Below are positions 10,232-19,792 of a stretch of 64,000 nucleotides of DNA, piece after piece (positions within the stretch are counted from its first letter, which is position 1; every line of letters starts with the position of its first letter). The DNA comes from Chondrus crispus. Its lineage: Eukaryota > Rhodophyta > Florideophyceae > Gigartinales > Gigartinaceae. Below the pieces are notes generated by a model. The model was not told where the DNA came from. It did no database searches and saw nothing but the letters and a program-made list of their open reading frames with translations. The position numbers were made by a program, and so were the translations under genes. Location of the stretch: assembly GCF_000350225.1 (NCBI RefSeq), contig NW_005178726.1, positions 202,329 through 266,328 on the forward strand, read 5' to 3'.

Positions 10232-12645
10232 TCAGCGACCAGCTTCTCCGCCTTGTCGACCCCCTGGTCCACCAGGTTGACCGGCGTGGTTTGAGATGAG
10301 GGATTTCCTCGCCACACCGGTCCCTGTGGACGACTGAATGGAGACCCAGGGCGGAGCCCCTGTCGGATGCGTAACTTTTGATAGTTCGCTTCCCTCGCTG
10401 CTAGGAGCTGGGCTCGCAGCGAGGCGTCCGCGACAATAGGGCAGCTTTCCTGTCGGTGAGTGGGGTCCAGACAGAACCGGCACGGAGGCGGTCCCCACCT
10501 TGCGCGTTGGTCCCCGCTTCCGTAGCGGCGGCCATAACCGGCTACAGTGGACGTTGGGTCTACAGCCCCTCCCACTGACGGTACCGGAGAAGGATGGAAA
10601 CTTGTTGGCGGCGAGCTCACGGTACTTGCGTGTACTGTGGGGCTCGTCATCGCCAATATTCCTTCTGCGTTGGGTGAGGCGCCTGTATAGGCGGCCTCCG
10701 ACGAGGACTCGACGGATAACACCGGAGTCTTTCTTGCCGAGCGGTTAAAGGCAATCTTGCCTGTAGCGTCACGGGACGCGACGTTCGATGGCAATAAGTG
10801 CCGCCTTGCCGAACGGTGTGTCTCCCCGATGGCTTGTGCGTACCTAGCGACCGCCTGGTAGTCTACCGTGGCGTGTGTCGCTAGATAATTTCGCACTTGC
10901 GCGCACGTCGCTGGGAGCAACCCCTCGACGTACAGCGACTTGAGCCGACGGTCTGAAAAGACAGTACCGCATCGGAGGGCCTTGTCCCACAGCTGATTGC
11001 TGTAGGCTTCTTCCGTCATGTAAGAACTCTGACGGAAGGAAACCACTTCGGTGTAGGCCTCGGCGATAGTTTCGTCGGTAGCGTAGGTCCGTAAAAGGAA
11101 ATTGACTACCTCCTCGTAACTCTCGAGCATGTCGCGTTGCTCGGCGTCCACCGCCATGGTATTACCCATAAGGCGGGACTGCAGTAGAGCATGCGCCTTT
11201 CCGGTTAAGTAGAATTGGAAGCACCATACGGCAGCTCCCTGGCTTACCCCATTATGGTCGCAAGCCATCTTAAACCGGGCAAGGAAGCCCAATACCGCTA
11301 TCGGATCTTGTCCACTGAACGTGTGAGATTTCATCTGCACGTCCAGCTTCTTGCGGATACGGCTGATATGCCGCGCGACCTCGGAATTATACCGGGCGCT
11401 GCGACGTTCCAACCGGTAGGTCTTGTAATTAACCGCTTTGGTGAATAAATCATTAAGCGGTTTAATCACATCGACCCTCTTGGTGGGGGCTGACCGTTCG
11501 GTAGTCCGACGACTTCTACCCGGTCGGCACCCCTGGTCGTGCGGCTCGGGGTCTGTACTGTAGCCCTCTGAGCCGGACCACTTGCGTCGGTGGCTACGGT
11601 CTCGCCGGCTGCCCGGGTGGCGCCGACCTTCGTCGCTGGTCGAATCAGGCGAGCTTCCGTCGGAGGGAAAATCACCTCCTCGACGACGGGCTCCAGCCCG
11701 AGACCTATAGCGACGGTAATCTTGCCGGACGGCTTTTCTGTCACCGTACGGTTCTTCTTCGGAGTACTCCTCCTGTTCCTCCGGTAATGGCCCGCGCCTT
11801 GTGCGTCGGGACTTGGGACCGTAACGGAAAGACGAGCGATTTTCTGTCTCGCCATACCTCGTCAGATTTTCTGTCTCATGGCGAGGGTGTCTTCCGTATC
11901 GGTCATAGGTCGCGGGGTCCTTATCTGTCGGACCCCGTGTAACACCCTGAAGTTCGGGCAGGTATATAGGTGGGTCCTCCGGGTGAGGGCCCGCCTCCGG
12001 GTGAGGGGCCATATATACCTGTGTCGGTCTTGTATCTCCCGTTCCGGTTCTTATTAATTTGAGAGGTGCCGTAGCGGTTGTAGGAGGTTGAGGTGCCTCA
12101 GCTACAGTACCGTTCGGATTGAAGTTGGCGAGGCGAGCCTCTACAGCTATGTTGATAGCTGTCTGGAGGCTCAGCCCCAACGGTGTAAGATGATCTCCAG
12201 GGTCGAGTGCCTCTCGGAGCTCACGCTCTACGAGGGCACCCACGACGTCGTCGATGACGGGCGTGACGACGGCCCGGACTTGTTCGTCAACAAGCGGCGG
12301 AACCGTTCGGTTAATCGCACCCTCGACGTGGCGAGGAACCTCTTTAACGAGAGCTTCCTCCAGCCACGTCTGCATGCGCGGCCAGAGGGTATTTAATGCC
12401 CACCGGGAGCGGTGTTCGGTACCCGCTCGACCAGCGAGGGCCGGGACGGCCCCAGGGGCCGTCACCTCCGTATTGGTTGGGTTCTGCCCTGTACCGGCTG
12501 TCACCCGTAGCAGTGACTCCGGGTTTTCGCCACGGGGGCGCACGGACCCGGGTGGTCCGCTGCGCGTACTCGCCCGGGCTGAGCCGGAGCGAGTACTGCC
12601 CCGTCCCGAACCGCAGTCTTCTGCAGGGGTTCCGGTCGGATTCAT
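10183..12645 (-). CDS. Gag polyprotein of inner gypsy element
   Basis: An 820-residue frame starting at ATG 12645. The N-terminal third is Arg/Pro/Asp-rich and disordered. A Retrotrans_gag capsid-like region spans about residues 420-610 (motifs FLARFKMACDHNG, WCFQFYLTGKA, YSNQLWDKALRCG). A CCHC knuckle (CRFC...H...C) lies near residue 725. The product packages element RNA. Gag is unusually long for a gypsy element because of the extended charged N-terminal half. It ends in Glu/Asp codons at the TAG 10185-10183, within the overlap with pol. Confidence 0.92.
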   Translation of the reverse strand: MNPTGTPAEDCGSGRGSTRSGSARASTRSGPPGSVRPRGENPESLLRVTAGTGQNPTNTEVTAPGAVPALAGRAGTEHRSRWALNTLWPRMQTWLEEALVKEVPRHVEGAINRTVPPLVDEQVRAVVTPVIDDVVGALVERELREALDPGDHLTPLGLSLQTAINIAVEARLANFNPNGTVAEAPQPPTTATAPLKLIRTGTGDTRPTQVYMAPHPEAGPHPEDPPIYLPELQGVTRGPTDKDPATYDRYGRHPRHETENLTRYGETENRSSFRYGPKSRRTRRGPLPEEQEEYSEEEPYGDRKAVRQDYRRYRSRAGARRRGGDFPSDGSSPDSTSDEGRRHPGSRRDRSHRRKWSGSEGYSTDPEPHDQGCRPGRSRRTTERSAPTKRVDVIKPLNDLFTKAVNYKTYRLERRSARYNSEVARHISRIRKKLDVQMKSHTFSGQDPIAVLGFLARFKMACDHNGVSQGAAVWCFQFYLTGKAHALLQSRLMGNTMAVDAEQRDMLESYEEVVNFLLRTYATDETIAEAYTEVVSFRQSSYMTEEAYSNQLWDKALRCGTVFSDRRLKSLYVEGLLPATCAQVRNYLATHATVDYQAVARYAQAIGETHRSARRHLLPSNVASRDATGKIAFNRSARKTPVLSVESSSEAAYTGASPNAEGILAMTSPTVHASTVSSPPTSFHPSPVPSVGGAVDPTSTVAGYGRRYGSGDQRARWGPPPCRFCLDPTHRQESCPIVADASLRAQLLAAREANYQKLRIRQGLRPGSPFSRPQGPVWRGNPSSQTTPVNLVDQGVDKAEKLVAEEEEDLQLTGEDREDA

Positions 12646-12780
12646 CTTGACTTCTTGCTTGAACCGGGGGTTGATACGTGTTTTTCAACTTGTCCACGTA
12701 CCGAATCGGATGTCTTCTTTCCTGAGCTCGACGGTGAGGGTCTAGAAACCCCAGGCGTCCCTCCACAAGAGTACCAAAAA
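12646..12780 (-). other. Leader of inner gypsy element with candidate primer-binding site
   Basis: On the minus strand the 5' LTR ends in CA. After TTTT comes TGGTACTCTTGTGG (about 12763-12776). It starts TGG, as expected for pairing with a tRNA 3' CCA end, but I cannot name the tRNA. The rest is a 110-nt leader before the gag ATG. Confidence 0.4.
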
Positions 12781-13381
12781 TGTGGTACAACCGTAGGGAC
12801 GCTAAACCGTAAACGGAAAAGGACAGGCTGTACCTAAAATGAGGGAGCTTGGGGGACCGCTACACTGGAGCGTCAGGTAGAATAATCCGGAACGGTAGGA
12901 AGCACAGGACAAGGGAGGTACACCGCACTGGACACGCGCAGTCGTACTGGGGTGTAGAGCAGTACGACCGGTGGCGAGCTGGAAACCTGAGGGACTTACT
13001 TAACCGTACGGTAAAAGGACTAGGGTAGGAAGTAAGGGGAGGCGTGCTTGCCTCGGTTTACCTCCAGCCCGGTGCCCCCATATCTTATACCCCCTAGTAG
13101 GGCGGTGGCACCGGACGGACTACAGTAGCTGTACATACTGTAGCCAGCTTACTGTAGCTTACGGTAACTAAAAATGACTACTGTACTAACCCACCGATCG
13201 GTCGCGCACCACGTGTACACCTGCACTAGCTGGTACCACTAACTACACGTGGACTCCCACGTGGCCACATCTACACGTGCTGGCCACGTATGGACCGTAT
13301 CGGTTAACATCTTACTACTGTACTTGGCGAGGCCTCTGGCGCCCGCCTAGTGCAGTAGCGCCACTTGGCAATTGTACCACA
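12781..13381 (-). repeat. 5' LTR of inner gypsy element (601 bp)
   Basis: It has the same termini as the 3' LTR and is one base longer, with only one or two further differences seen. It should drive minus-strand transcription of gag-pol. Confidence 0.95.
13081..13089 (-). promoter_or_regulatory. TATA-like element in 5' LTR of inner gypsy
   Basis: On the minus strand this reads TATAAGATA after a GGGG tract, about 300 nt inside the LTR and in a position suited to a U3 promoter. The same motif is in the other LTR. Confidence 0.45.
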
Positions 13382-13386
13382 GATGT
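13382..13386. repeat. Target-site duplication GATGT, right copy
   Basis: Exact match to 2168-2172, directly after the ...TTGTACCACA LTR end. Confidence 0.95.
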
Positions 13387-16300
13387 CATCGAGCTCGCTC
13401 AAAGTGAGTGGGCTAGCCCGGTGGTGCTTGTGCCCAAATCAGATGGATCCCTTAGGTTCTGCGTTGACTACAGAAGGCTAAATGCCATCACTGTGAAGGA
13501 TTCATATCCATTGCCAAGGATGGAAGACTGCTTGGACTCGCTGGGGGACGCTAAATGCTTCACAACCCTCGATTGCAACAGTGGTTATTGGCAGATCCCC
13601 GTGGCGGAGGCCGATAGAGAGAAGACGACGTTTACATGCCATGAAGGTTGTTACCAGTTCCGGAGAATGCCCTTTGGCTTGTGTAATGCTCCAGCCACCT
13701 TCCAGAAAACACTCGATATACTACTATCAGGATATAGATGGAAGAGTTGCCTCGTGTACCTTGATGACATCATCATTTTCTCGAATTCTATTGAAGAGCA
13801 CTCAACTCACGTTCAACAGGTTTTGAAAGTCCTCCAGGACGCAGGGCTTTCTCTGAAGCTTGAAAAGTGTAATTTCTTTGCTGAGTCGGTCGACTATCTT
13901 GGCCATGTCATCCGCCCTGGACTTTTGGCCGTTGCCGAGAAGAACACCGATGCCATCAAGAAGGCACAAGAGCCGACGACGCAAACTGAGCTTCGCTCTT
14001 TCCTTGGCATGTGCAATGTTTACCGAAGGTTCGTGCCGAACTTCGCAAGAACTGCGGCACCCCTTAATGCACTTTTAGCAAAGGGGAAGCCTTTCCAATT
14101 AGAGAAATTCTCGGTTGAACAGTCCAAGGCTTTTGGTTTACTGAAGACCGCGCTTATAAGTCCTCCCATTCTCAAGCTACCGCGCTCAAACCTTCCAATC
14201 TCGGTCGACACGGATGCTTGCGAGCGACAAGTGGGCTGCGCCCTGTTTCAGACATATCCAGACGGAACGCGCCATCCGGTGGGATTTTGGAGTCGTTCCC
14301 TGAACCCAGCGGAAAAGAATTACAGCGTCGGCGAAAAGGAATGCCTCGCCATAATTTGGGCAGTACAGATTTTGAGACCATATCTCGAGCGGAAGCACTT
14401 CGAGCTCTACACAGACCATCAATCCTTAAAGTGGATGATGAGTCTAACAGACGCCAGTGGCAGGCTTGCTCGATGGCGTCTCCGCCTACTGGAGTTCGAT
14501 TTCACAATCAAGTACCGCAAAGGGGCTGTGAATTGCATTGCAGACGCTGTGTCAAGGCTGCCGACATTCGGCGAGTGTGCTGTCGAACCTGACTCAGACA
14601 TTCCTTGTTTCTGGGTTCAAGAGAACAGCGTCTGGATGGATGAAGATCAAGATGACGAAGATGTCGAGATCGAGCTCAGGCGCGATGCAATCACGTTAGA
14701 TTTCAATGACGAGGGGATCTGCGTCGTGAACGCTGAGAACACAGATCTATCTCCGGTCCGAATCGAAGAGCTGGTGATCTCTCAAGCTAACGACAGATAC
14801 TGTCAAATGTTGAAAGAGAAAGTCGACAATGAGGAAACAAGTCGCTTCGACGTCGACGACCGCGGTCTCCTGGTCCGCGTTGCCCCTCTCGACGACTGCA
14901 GACAAATTGTCGTACCGACCATGTTAAGGCAAAAGATTCTTTACCTATGCCACTATACAAGAACATCAGGTCATCCTGGGGGTACAAAGATGTTCTATAC
15001 AATGCGACGCACGTTCTACTGGCCTTCCATGGCATTGGAATGTCACTCTTGTGTGAGACAATGTGACTCATGCGCCCGCGAAAGAGTACAATTGCGCAAG
15101 CACTCTACATTTTTGAAACTCTTCCCCGCGAGAAGGCCGCTAGAGTTCGTCGCCATCGACATTTTGGGACCTCTACCCCGATCGACAAGAGGGAACCAAT
15201 ACCTTTTGGTCATCTCAGATCGGTTCTCGAAGATGACAAGAGCGATACCGCTGAAAAGCATCACATCAATGACAGTGGCAAGAGCCTTCGTCGAGAATTG
15301 GATTTATCCCTATGGACCACCTGTCTATCTTCTATCCGATAACGGTGGTCAATTCGCGTCGAAGTTCTTCCAAAAGATTTGTCAAATCATGGGGATTCGC
15401 AATCTCTTTACCACTGCGTATCACCCTCAGACCAATGGTCAAGTGGAACGGTTCAACCGAACCATATTATCAGGCATACGCCACTACGTCGTGGAACATC
15501 AAAAGAAATGGGATGAATACTGTGGTCCTCTGACGTACGCGTATAACACGCAAGTACATCGCAGCACGGGATGTACACCATTCGAACTTGTGTTGTCACG
15601 ACCTCCGGGACCCGTGGCCTTGGAAAACATTCCCGAGAATGGTACAATGGCAGAAACTCGAGGCGAACGTATGGGGCTGATGGATCATCTTAAAAGTCTC
15701 ATGGACGGAGCCACCGACACGCTAAGAGCAGCTCAGACACGGTACAAGGAAATTACGACAAGCATGTCAGAAAAATAGCATCCCCAGCGGATGTTGGTGA
15801 CAAAGTGTTCGTGAGGAGACAAGTACCGCTACGTACTGAAAGTGGAGGGGTTTCCAGGAACAAGCTACAGCCAAAAGCAGATGGACCATTTGAGGTCATT
15901 GGAGCGACATCACACACAGTCACTATTATTCGTGATGGCCTCACCGAGACGGTAACCAGGGACCGGGTCTCAAAAAAGACAGTCCAAGCAAGAATTACAA
16001 GAGAAGTCGAAAACGACAATGAGTCTGAAGACGGAACCCCCAACCTGCCCGCGGCCAGCGGCAGTCAATCAGCCCATCATGAGACTAGGAATAATTCCTA
16101 TGATGAGCAGGGTGATAGAACGCCGTCAGAAGACATTTCTGAAGAACATCGGAGACCCTTCTCTCGCCTTCGAAGATCAGAAATCTCTGAGGCGGAATAT
16201 GCCATAGACGGCAGAAGAAAAGAGCACTCATTTGACGCAATTGTCGCCTATAATGATCGAAACGATCGATTCAGAGTCCGATGGACCGGTTATGATGAGT

Positions 16301-16419
16301 CGGGTGACACTTGGGAACCAGGGCGTAATTTGCCTTTCAACTCCGTTGTCCGCTATTTCCGCCGACGGGGCCGGCAGGTTCCAGAACACCTTCGCCATCT
16401 TCTGGCTACGACACATTAG
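13382..16419 (+). pseudogene. Pol of outer gypsy element, C-terminal part: RT-RNase H-IN-chromodomain
   Basis: This continues the outer pol after the inner insertion. RT begins right after the junction (SEWASPVVLVPKSDG, about 13402-13446) and has YLDD near 13759. RNase H motifs (DTDAC, TDHQSLKW) lie at about 14200-14440. The integrase zinc region lies at about 14950-15075 and the D-D-E core at about 15155-15455. Near 15750, in a short A run after a RYKE motif, the frame shifts: the first frame ends at 15778 and the second carries on to 16419. The second frame encodes a chromodomain (FRVRWTGYDESGDTWEP, about 16270-16320). The insertion and this apparent single-base frame break make the copy non-functional. 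Confidence 0.92.
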
Positions 16420-16533
16420 TCAAAAAAAAGAAGTCCTGGTATCCCAAAGCCTTTTACAAAAATGGCTTTGGCAAATGTCGGATGGAACAGTCGAGAAAAT
16501 AGGAGAAGGTCAAGAAAAGGGGCTGTCTAGAAT
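16420..16533 (+). other. Start of outer gypsy 3' region, candidate polypurine tract
   Basis: A purine-rich run AAGAAAAGGGGC (about 16512-16523) is followed by TGTCTAG. This could be the polypurine tract and start of the 3' LTR, in which case the LTR would contain the antisense ORFs below. The alternative is a tract at about 18170-18189 (an A9 run then GAGGAAGGAGA), which would put the LTR further right. The window cannot settle this. Confidence 0.3.
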
Positions 16534-17460
16534 TTATTCAGTCGTGAGATCGATAACCGGCTCAGGCAAGGCGTGCGCCGGTTCAACAGAGACGTACGTC
16601 GTGCGGGGAATCTGGAGAGGGGGAATGCCTTGCGAAATATCAATCTCGATATCCACAGGCGCATCCAGATCTTTGATCTCCTCCCTGCTCGCCGGGTGTG
16701 AGGGACAGGCTGTCACAAGGCTGCCCAAACCGCTACTGCGCAATAGGGTTTCAATTACGTCGACCACACCACTGGCAGATGATGGCAGTGCGATACCGAC
16801 AGATGCCATCCTCGGCTGCAAGCCCCGCTCGACGAGCAGTGATCTAATCTGTGAAATGCCACTCTCTACAGTGCCAGTATGGCCATCCAGAGGAGTCGAT
16901 GAGGATGGTTCGCGTGCTTCAACCGACGCCGGTGCTGTCCTGTTGTGATGTTCCACACCCCGGCGATTCTTTCTCTCCCGTCTGCTGTTATTACTCGCAT
17001 CCTCACGAACGCACTCCCATGGTGCCAGGACCGGATTTGGCACGCAGTGGTTAAGAAAACCCGTATGCAACAAGCCTGTAGATGGCATTGGTTCGCATGG
17101 ACGTCCGTCAAAATCTTCTTGGATGTACATCGCATCCGGCATTTGTGTTGCCCATCGTTGCGCGTCGAACTCCACATAATCACCCGAGTCATACACCGGG
17201 GTACCGTAATGGTTATACTTCGGAACCTTTCCGTTACACCGCCACACGCGGTCCCATCGGATGACTTCCATTTCGTGAAGGAGTGCATCTAACTCAACCA
17301 TGTGGTCATCGTGACCAAAACAAATGGCATCAACGCCAACTCTGCGAATTGCCGCAATTAAGGAAGGGGAAAACCGCGGCAAACGGCCTTGTCGGGCTGC
17401 ATGGATGGCCCCGTTGCCGCGAGCCAAGCAAACTCTGTGTAGAAAATTTTCCCGAGGCAA
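16534..17460 (-). CDS. Antisense ORF, second frame (unrecognised protein, SIM-like C-terminus)
   Basis: A 308-codon minus-strand frame, antisense to the outer gypsy pol and directly downstream of it. It overlaps the end of the upstream antisense frame (17358-18131) by 103 nt and sits -1 relative to it. The overlap contains a GGGAAAATTTT homopolymer stretch, so either a frameshift event or a one-base indel could join the two. The composition is protein-like (many W, Y, D and H in the N-terminal half), followed by a Ser/Arg-rich linker. The last residues are PVIDLTTE, matching the hydrophobic core plus acidic tail of SUMO-interaction motifs. I do not recognise the family. It could be an accessory gene of the element or an older inserted gene. 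Confidence 0.5.
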   Translation of the reverse strand: MPRENFLHRVCLARGNGAIHAARQGRLPRFSPSLIAAIRRVGVDAICFGHDDHMVELDALLHEMEVIRWDRVWRCNGKVPKYNHYGTPVYDSGDYVEFDAQRWATQMPDAMYIQEDFDGRPCEPMPSTGLLHTGFLNHCVPNPVLAPWECVREDASNNSRRERKNRRGVEHHNRTAPASVEAREPSSSTPLDGHTGTVESGISQIRSLLVERGLQPRMASVGIALPSSASGVVDVIETLLRSSGLGSLVTACPSHPASREEIKDLDAPVDIEIDISQGIPPLQIPRTTYVSVEPAHALPEPVIDLTTE

Positions 17461-18131
17461 TCGTCAAGGCTTGCAACTGCCAAGTCGATTCCCAAATACG
17501 TCACGACAGGTGGCGTGCCGACCGGCACCCATAGAGGAACCTCCAACCTCTCCCAACCTCTCGGGACCCGCGGCCATCGTTGCCTCACAACCTCCAGTCG
17601 CAGACCAAAAATCTCTCGATGCTGCACAGCGGCGAACACGCCAAACCGGTGTCGTGATGAACGTTCCCACCGACGCCACGATTCAGGCATATATTTGTGA
17701 CGACCGTCGACATGATCGCCCTGGGGGTTGTCATAGAAGGGCCAATGCGTTGGGTGGATCAGCGATGCCTTCGCAAACAAGCAGCGACGATCGAACTGCT
17801 CCGCATCGTCGAAGAAACCGATCGTCGCTCGGGCAGCTGCCAACGCACGGCAATATGCCAGTTCACGTCCGTATCGGGCGAACGCCACATCAAACTGCCA
17901 GTCGGGCGGCAGAGCGTCGTCGTAGAAGCTGTAGTCGAAGCGTTGATTGACCATGGCCTGCGGTGTCCAATTTCTTGGCAGGCGGTTCGCCGATCTCCAG
18001 TTCTCGGGTGCGCTGTCACATTGCCAACGGAAGTCCCGCTGCTCGAAGACTTCGCGCAGTACCGCGTGGCCCCGGAGCCACACGAAATTGCCCACCTCGG
18101 CGGCAGAGCCCTTGCGCATGAAATCGGCCAT
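17358..18131 (-). CDS. Antisense ORF, first frame (unrecognised protein)
   Basis: Start chosen at ATG 18131 (MADFMRKG). The frame gives about 257 residues to the stop at 17358. It is rich in Trp, Arg, Phe and Asp (for example FDYSFYDDALPPDWQFDVAF), which looks like a folded globular domain, not a chance frame. VTYLGIDLAVASLDD lies near the end, just before the frame overlap with 16534-17460. Together the two frames would give a protein of about 540 residues. No known motif was recognised. Its antisense position behind a gypsy pol recalls the antisense ORFs reported in some plant LTR retrotransposons; that link is only positional. Confidence 0.5.
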   Translation of the reverse strand: MADFMRKGSAAEVGNFVWLRGHAVLREVFEQRDFRWQCDSAPENWRSANRLPRNWTPQAMVNQRFDYSFYDDALPPDWQFDVAFARYGRELAYCRALAAARATIGFFDDAEQFDRRCLFAKASLIHPTHWPFYDNPQGDHVDGRHKYMPESWRRWERSSRHRFGVFAAVQHREIFGLRLEVVRQRWPRVPRGWERLEVPLWVPVGTPPVVTYLGIDLAVASLDDCLGKIFYTEFAWLAATGPSMQPDKAVCRGFPLP

Positions 18132-18292
18132 CCGGCTTGGGCGCAAGCGCACCCAACGTCACGCAGACAAAAAAAAAGAGGAAGGAGATCGATGTCAGAA
18201 TCAAGTGCAGTGCCGGGACGGCTTCGGTTTGGGCGGGGGGCCGTGTGGTATCACAGCCCAGATTTGTAATTTGTACGGCACCCGCCGCCGCG

Positions 18293-18465
18293 GGTGCCTT
18301 ACAGGCGGACGGACTACACGTGTGCATTACACGCGCACGCGCACGCTCACACGGGCATTACAGGCGGACGCCTACACGTGTGCCTTACAGGCGGACGGAC
18401 TACACGTGGGCATTACAGGCCGATGGACTACACGGGTGCCTTACAGGCGGAAGATCTACTGTATA
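18293..18465. repeat. 28-bp minisatellite, about 6 copies
   Basis: Unit GTGCCTTACAGGCGGACGGA followed by CTACACGT, with variants GGGCATTACAGG... The third base block and CACGTG core vary between copies. One copy is expanded by alternating CGCACGCG. Confidence 0.85.
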
Positions 18466-18666
18466 CGTTACAGCCCGGAGGTTGTATATGATAAGGTACC
18501 GTAGTAATGGCACAGTACAGTGCATTACAGAATAGAGTACAGTAGTACAGTAGGACGGACAATGTCCAAGACCCCGCGACCTCGCTTATTTAAGCGACGG
18601 CGACGGGCAATGACAGTAAACAGTCAAGGATCTTTTGGGAACGGATTTCCTTCGACGGTGCGACAC

Positions 18667-18925
18667 CGCGGGTCAAGACAAGCCTCTGACTTAGGCGACA
18701 TTGTCGGCATCTGTCTTGCGACGTTTCCCTGGCTTCTATTGCCTTTACTTTACCTTTTCCATTCCTCCGTCTTTGCGACCACGCGGGCTAAGACTGGCCT
18801 CTAGCCTGGGCGTATTACTGTCGCACGACCTATTTCTCTCTCCCTGCATTGTGACGATTGTCAAGTCGCGGGCTACGACAAGCCTCTGGCCTTGGCGGCA
18901 CTATTGACATCTGTCCCGCTCGTTC
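18667..18925. repeat. Three imperfect copies of a 50-bp segment
   Basis: Copies begin CGCGGGTCAAGACAAGCCTC (about 18667), CGCGGGCTAAGACTGGCCTC (about 18781) and CGCGGGCTACGACAAGCCTC (about 18868). Each continues with a GGCG..ATT..CTGTC.. block. Confidence 0.75.
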
Positions 18926-19137
18926 CCTCTAGGAGTTTCCGCTACTCGGCGCTCCGCCCGTGTCTGACACTAGTCTTTAGGCTCGGGTTCACCCCTGTTT
19001 TGTGTGTTCTTACACCACCCCTTCCAGTGCTGGTCCCATTCCGGGTCCGCACTTCGACCAGTACGTCGTGCTTTTACAGTCGGCCGACGTACTTCCCCTT
19101 TGCTCTACCACAGTCCCGATCTACCGCGGGACACCCC

Positions 19138-19749
19138 CTATTGGTTGTTACCTCTTCCTCGAGCTAGCTCATAGCTGGCGACCGCCACTATACTACACCC
19201 TGAACCGTCGACACTGACGTGGTCAGTGTGCAGAGACCATTTGGGGTGAGCAGAGAGCACCCTCCAAGCCAGGAAGAGCGGCCACTGATGGCGGTCAAAG
19301 CTCTTGTTCTCGTAGTCCATTAGTCTCGCCCTCCCTAACAGAATCGCGACGGCCATTGCCTCGTTCTCCCCGTCTGTTGTTCCGGTTGGAGCAGAGGCCA
19401 ACACTCTTCGCATGCAGGACTTGAACTTTGAACACCCAGCGGATATTTCAAACCAGTGTTGGCGAACCGCCGTCTCAGCCCTGTGGCTGTAGCGCCCGCT
19501 GGGGACGCTAGATGAAGTTGATGCACCATACTCTGCGAAGCGTTTCATTACGCCCTTGTAGAATACGGTGGCCTTTTGATCCGTCCCGTGAATCGGGTCG
19601 CACGATGTTGCAATCCAGCTTTTAGCTAGATGCTGGTTCTCCTCAGCGCTCCACGCTCGCCCACGCCCCATATTTAGACACACTCTTCTCACCTCTACGC
19701 CGTGGCCCCCCCCGCTTTCATTGCGCACACCTGCACCCCCTTGACCCAT
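19138..19749 (-). CDS. SANT/Myb-like DNA-binding domain protein
   Basis: Start taken at ATG 19749 (MGQGGAGVR), giving 203 residues; a second ATG at 19671 (MGRGRAWSAEEN) is equally possible. Residues about 28-120 match the trihelix/SANT-like pattern seen in transposon-associated and NAM-associated proteins: W-S-x-EE at the start, SxDPxxGxxQ, FYKxVxxRF, then RxxxAVRQHWFEISxxCxKF. Such proteins bind DNA as transposase partners (PIF/Harbinger) or as domesticated regulators. A TTA-flanked PIF-type MITE lies 7 kb away, but no DDE transposase is seen nearby. The frame runs open further upstream through an 18-bp tandem repeat, without an ATG. Confidence 0.6.
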   Translation of the reverse strand: MGQGGAGVRNESGGGHGVEVRRVCLNMGRGRAWSAEENQHLAKSWIATSCDPIHGTDQKATVFYKGVMKRFAEYGASTSSSVPSGRYSHRAETAVRQHWFEISAGCSKFKSCMRRVLASAPTGTTDGENEAMAVAILLGRARLMDYENKSFDRHQWPLFLAWRVLSAHPKWSLHTDHVSVDGSGCSIVAVASYELARGRGNNQ

Positions 19750-19792
19750 GTTGTACTGTAATCGCCCAACGAAAAGCGCGCGAGACGCGGAA

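Larger units (their letters stand above)
2173..13381 (-). mobile_element. Inner complete Ty3/gypsy chromovirus
   Basis: An 11.2-kb element on the minus strand, bounded by 600- and 601-bp LTRs that both run TGTGGTACAA...TTGTACCACA, and flanked by a GATGT duplication. Order on the minus strand: 5' LTR (13381-12781), leader, gag (12645-10183), pol in the -1 frame (to 6023), a long 3' noncoding region (6022-2787), a purine tract and the 3' LTR (2772-2173). Gag and pol show no internal stop. With LTRs almost identical, this looks recent and possibly still competent. Confidence 0.96.
18132..19137. other. Repeat-rich noncoding stretch, possible 3' LTR of outer gypsy
   Basis: No gene is supported. 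The stretch holds a purine run near 18170, a 28-bp minisatellite (18293-18465), a TATA-like TATTTAAG near 18577 and three imperfect copies of a segment of about 50 bp (18667-18925). Promoter-like plus repeated blocks would fit an LTR, but no second copy is present in the window to test it. Confidence 0.4.

Noticed and set aside
18293-18465. CRISPR-like array
   Set aside because: The units are contiguous and imperfect with no unique spacers, and the context is eukaryotic. It is a minisatellite.
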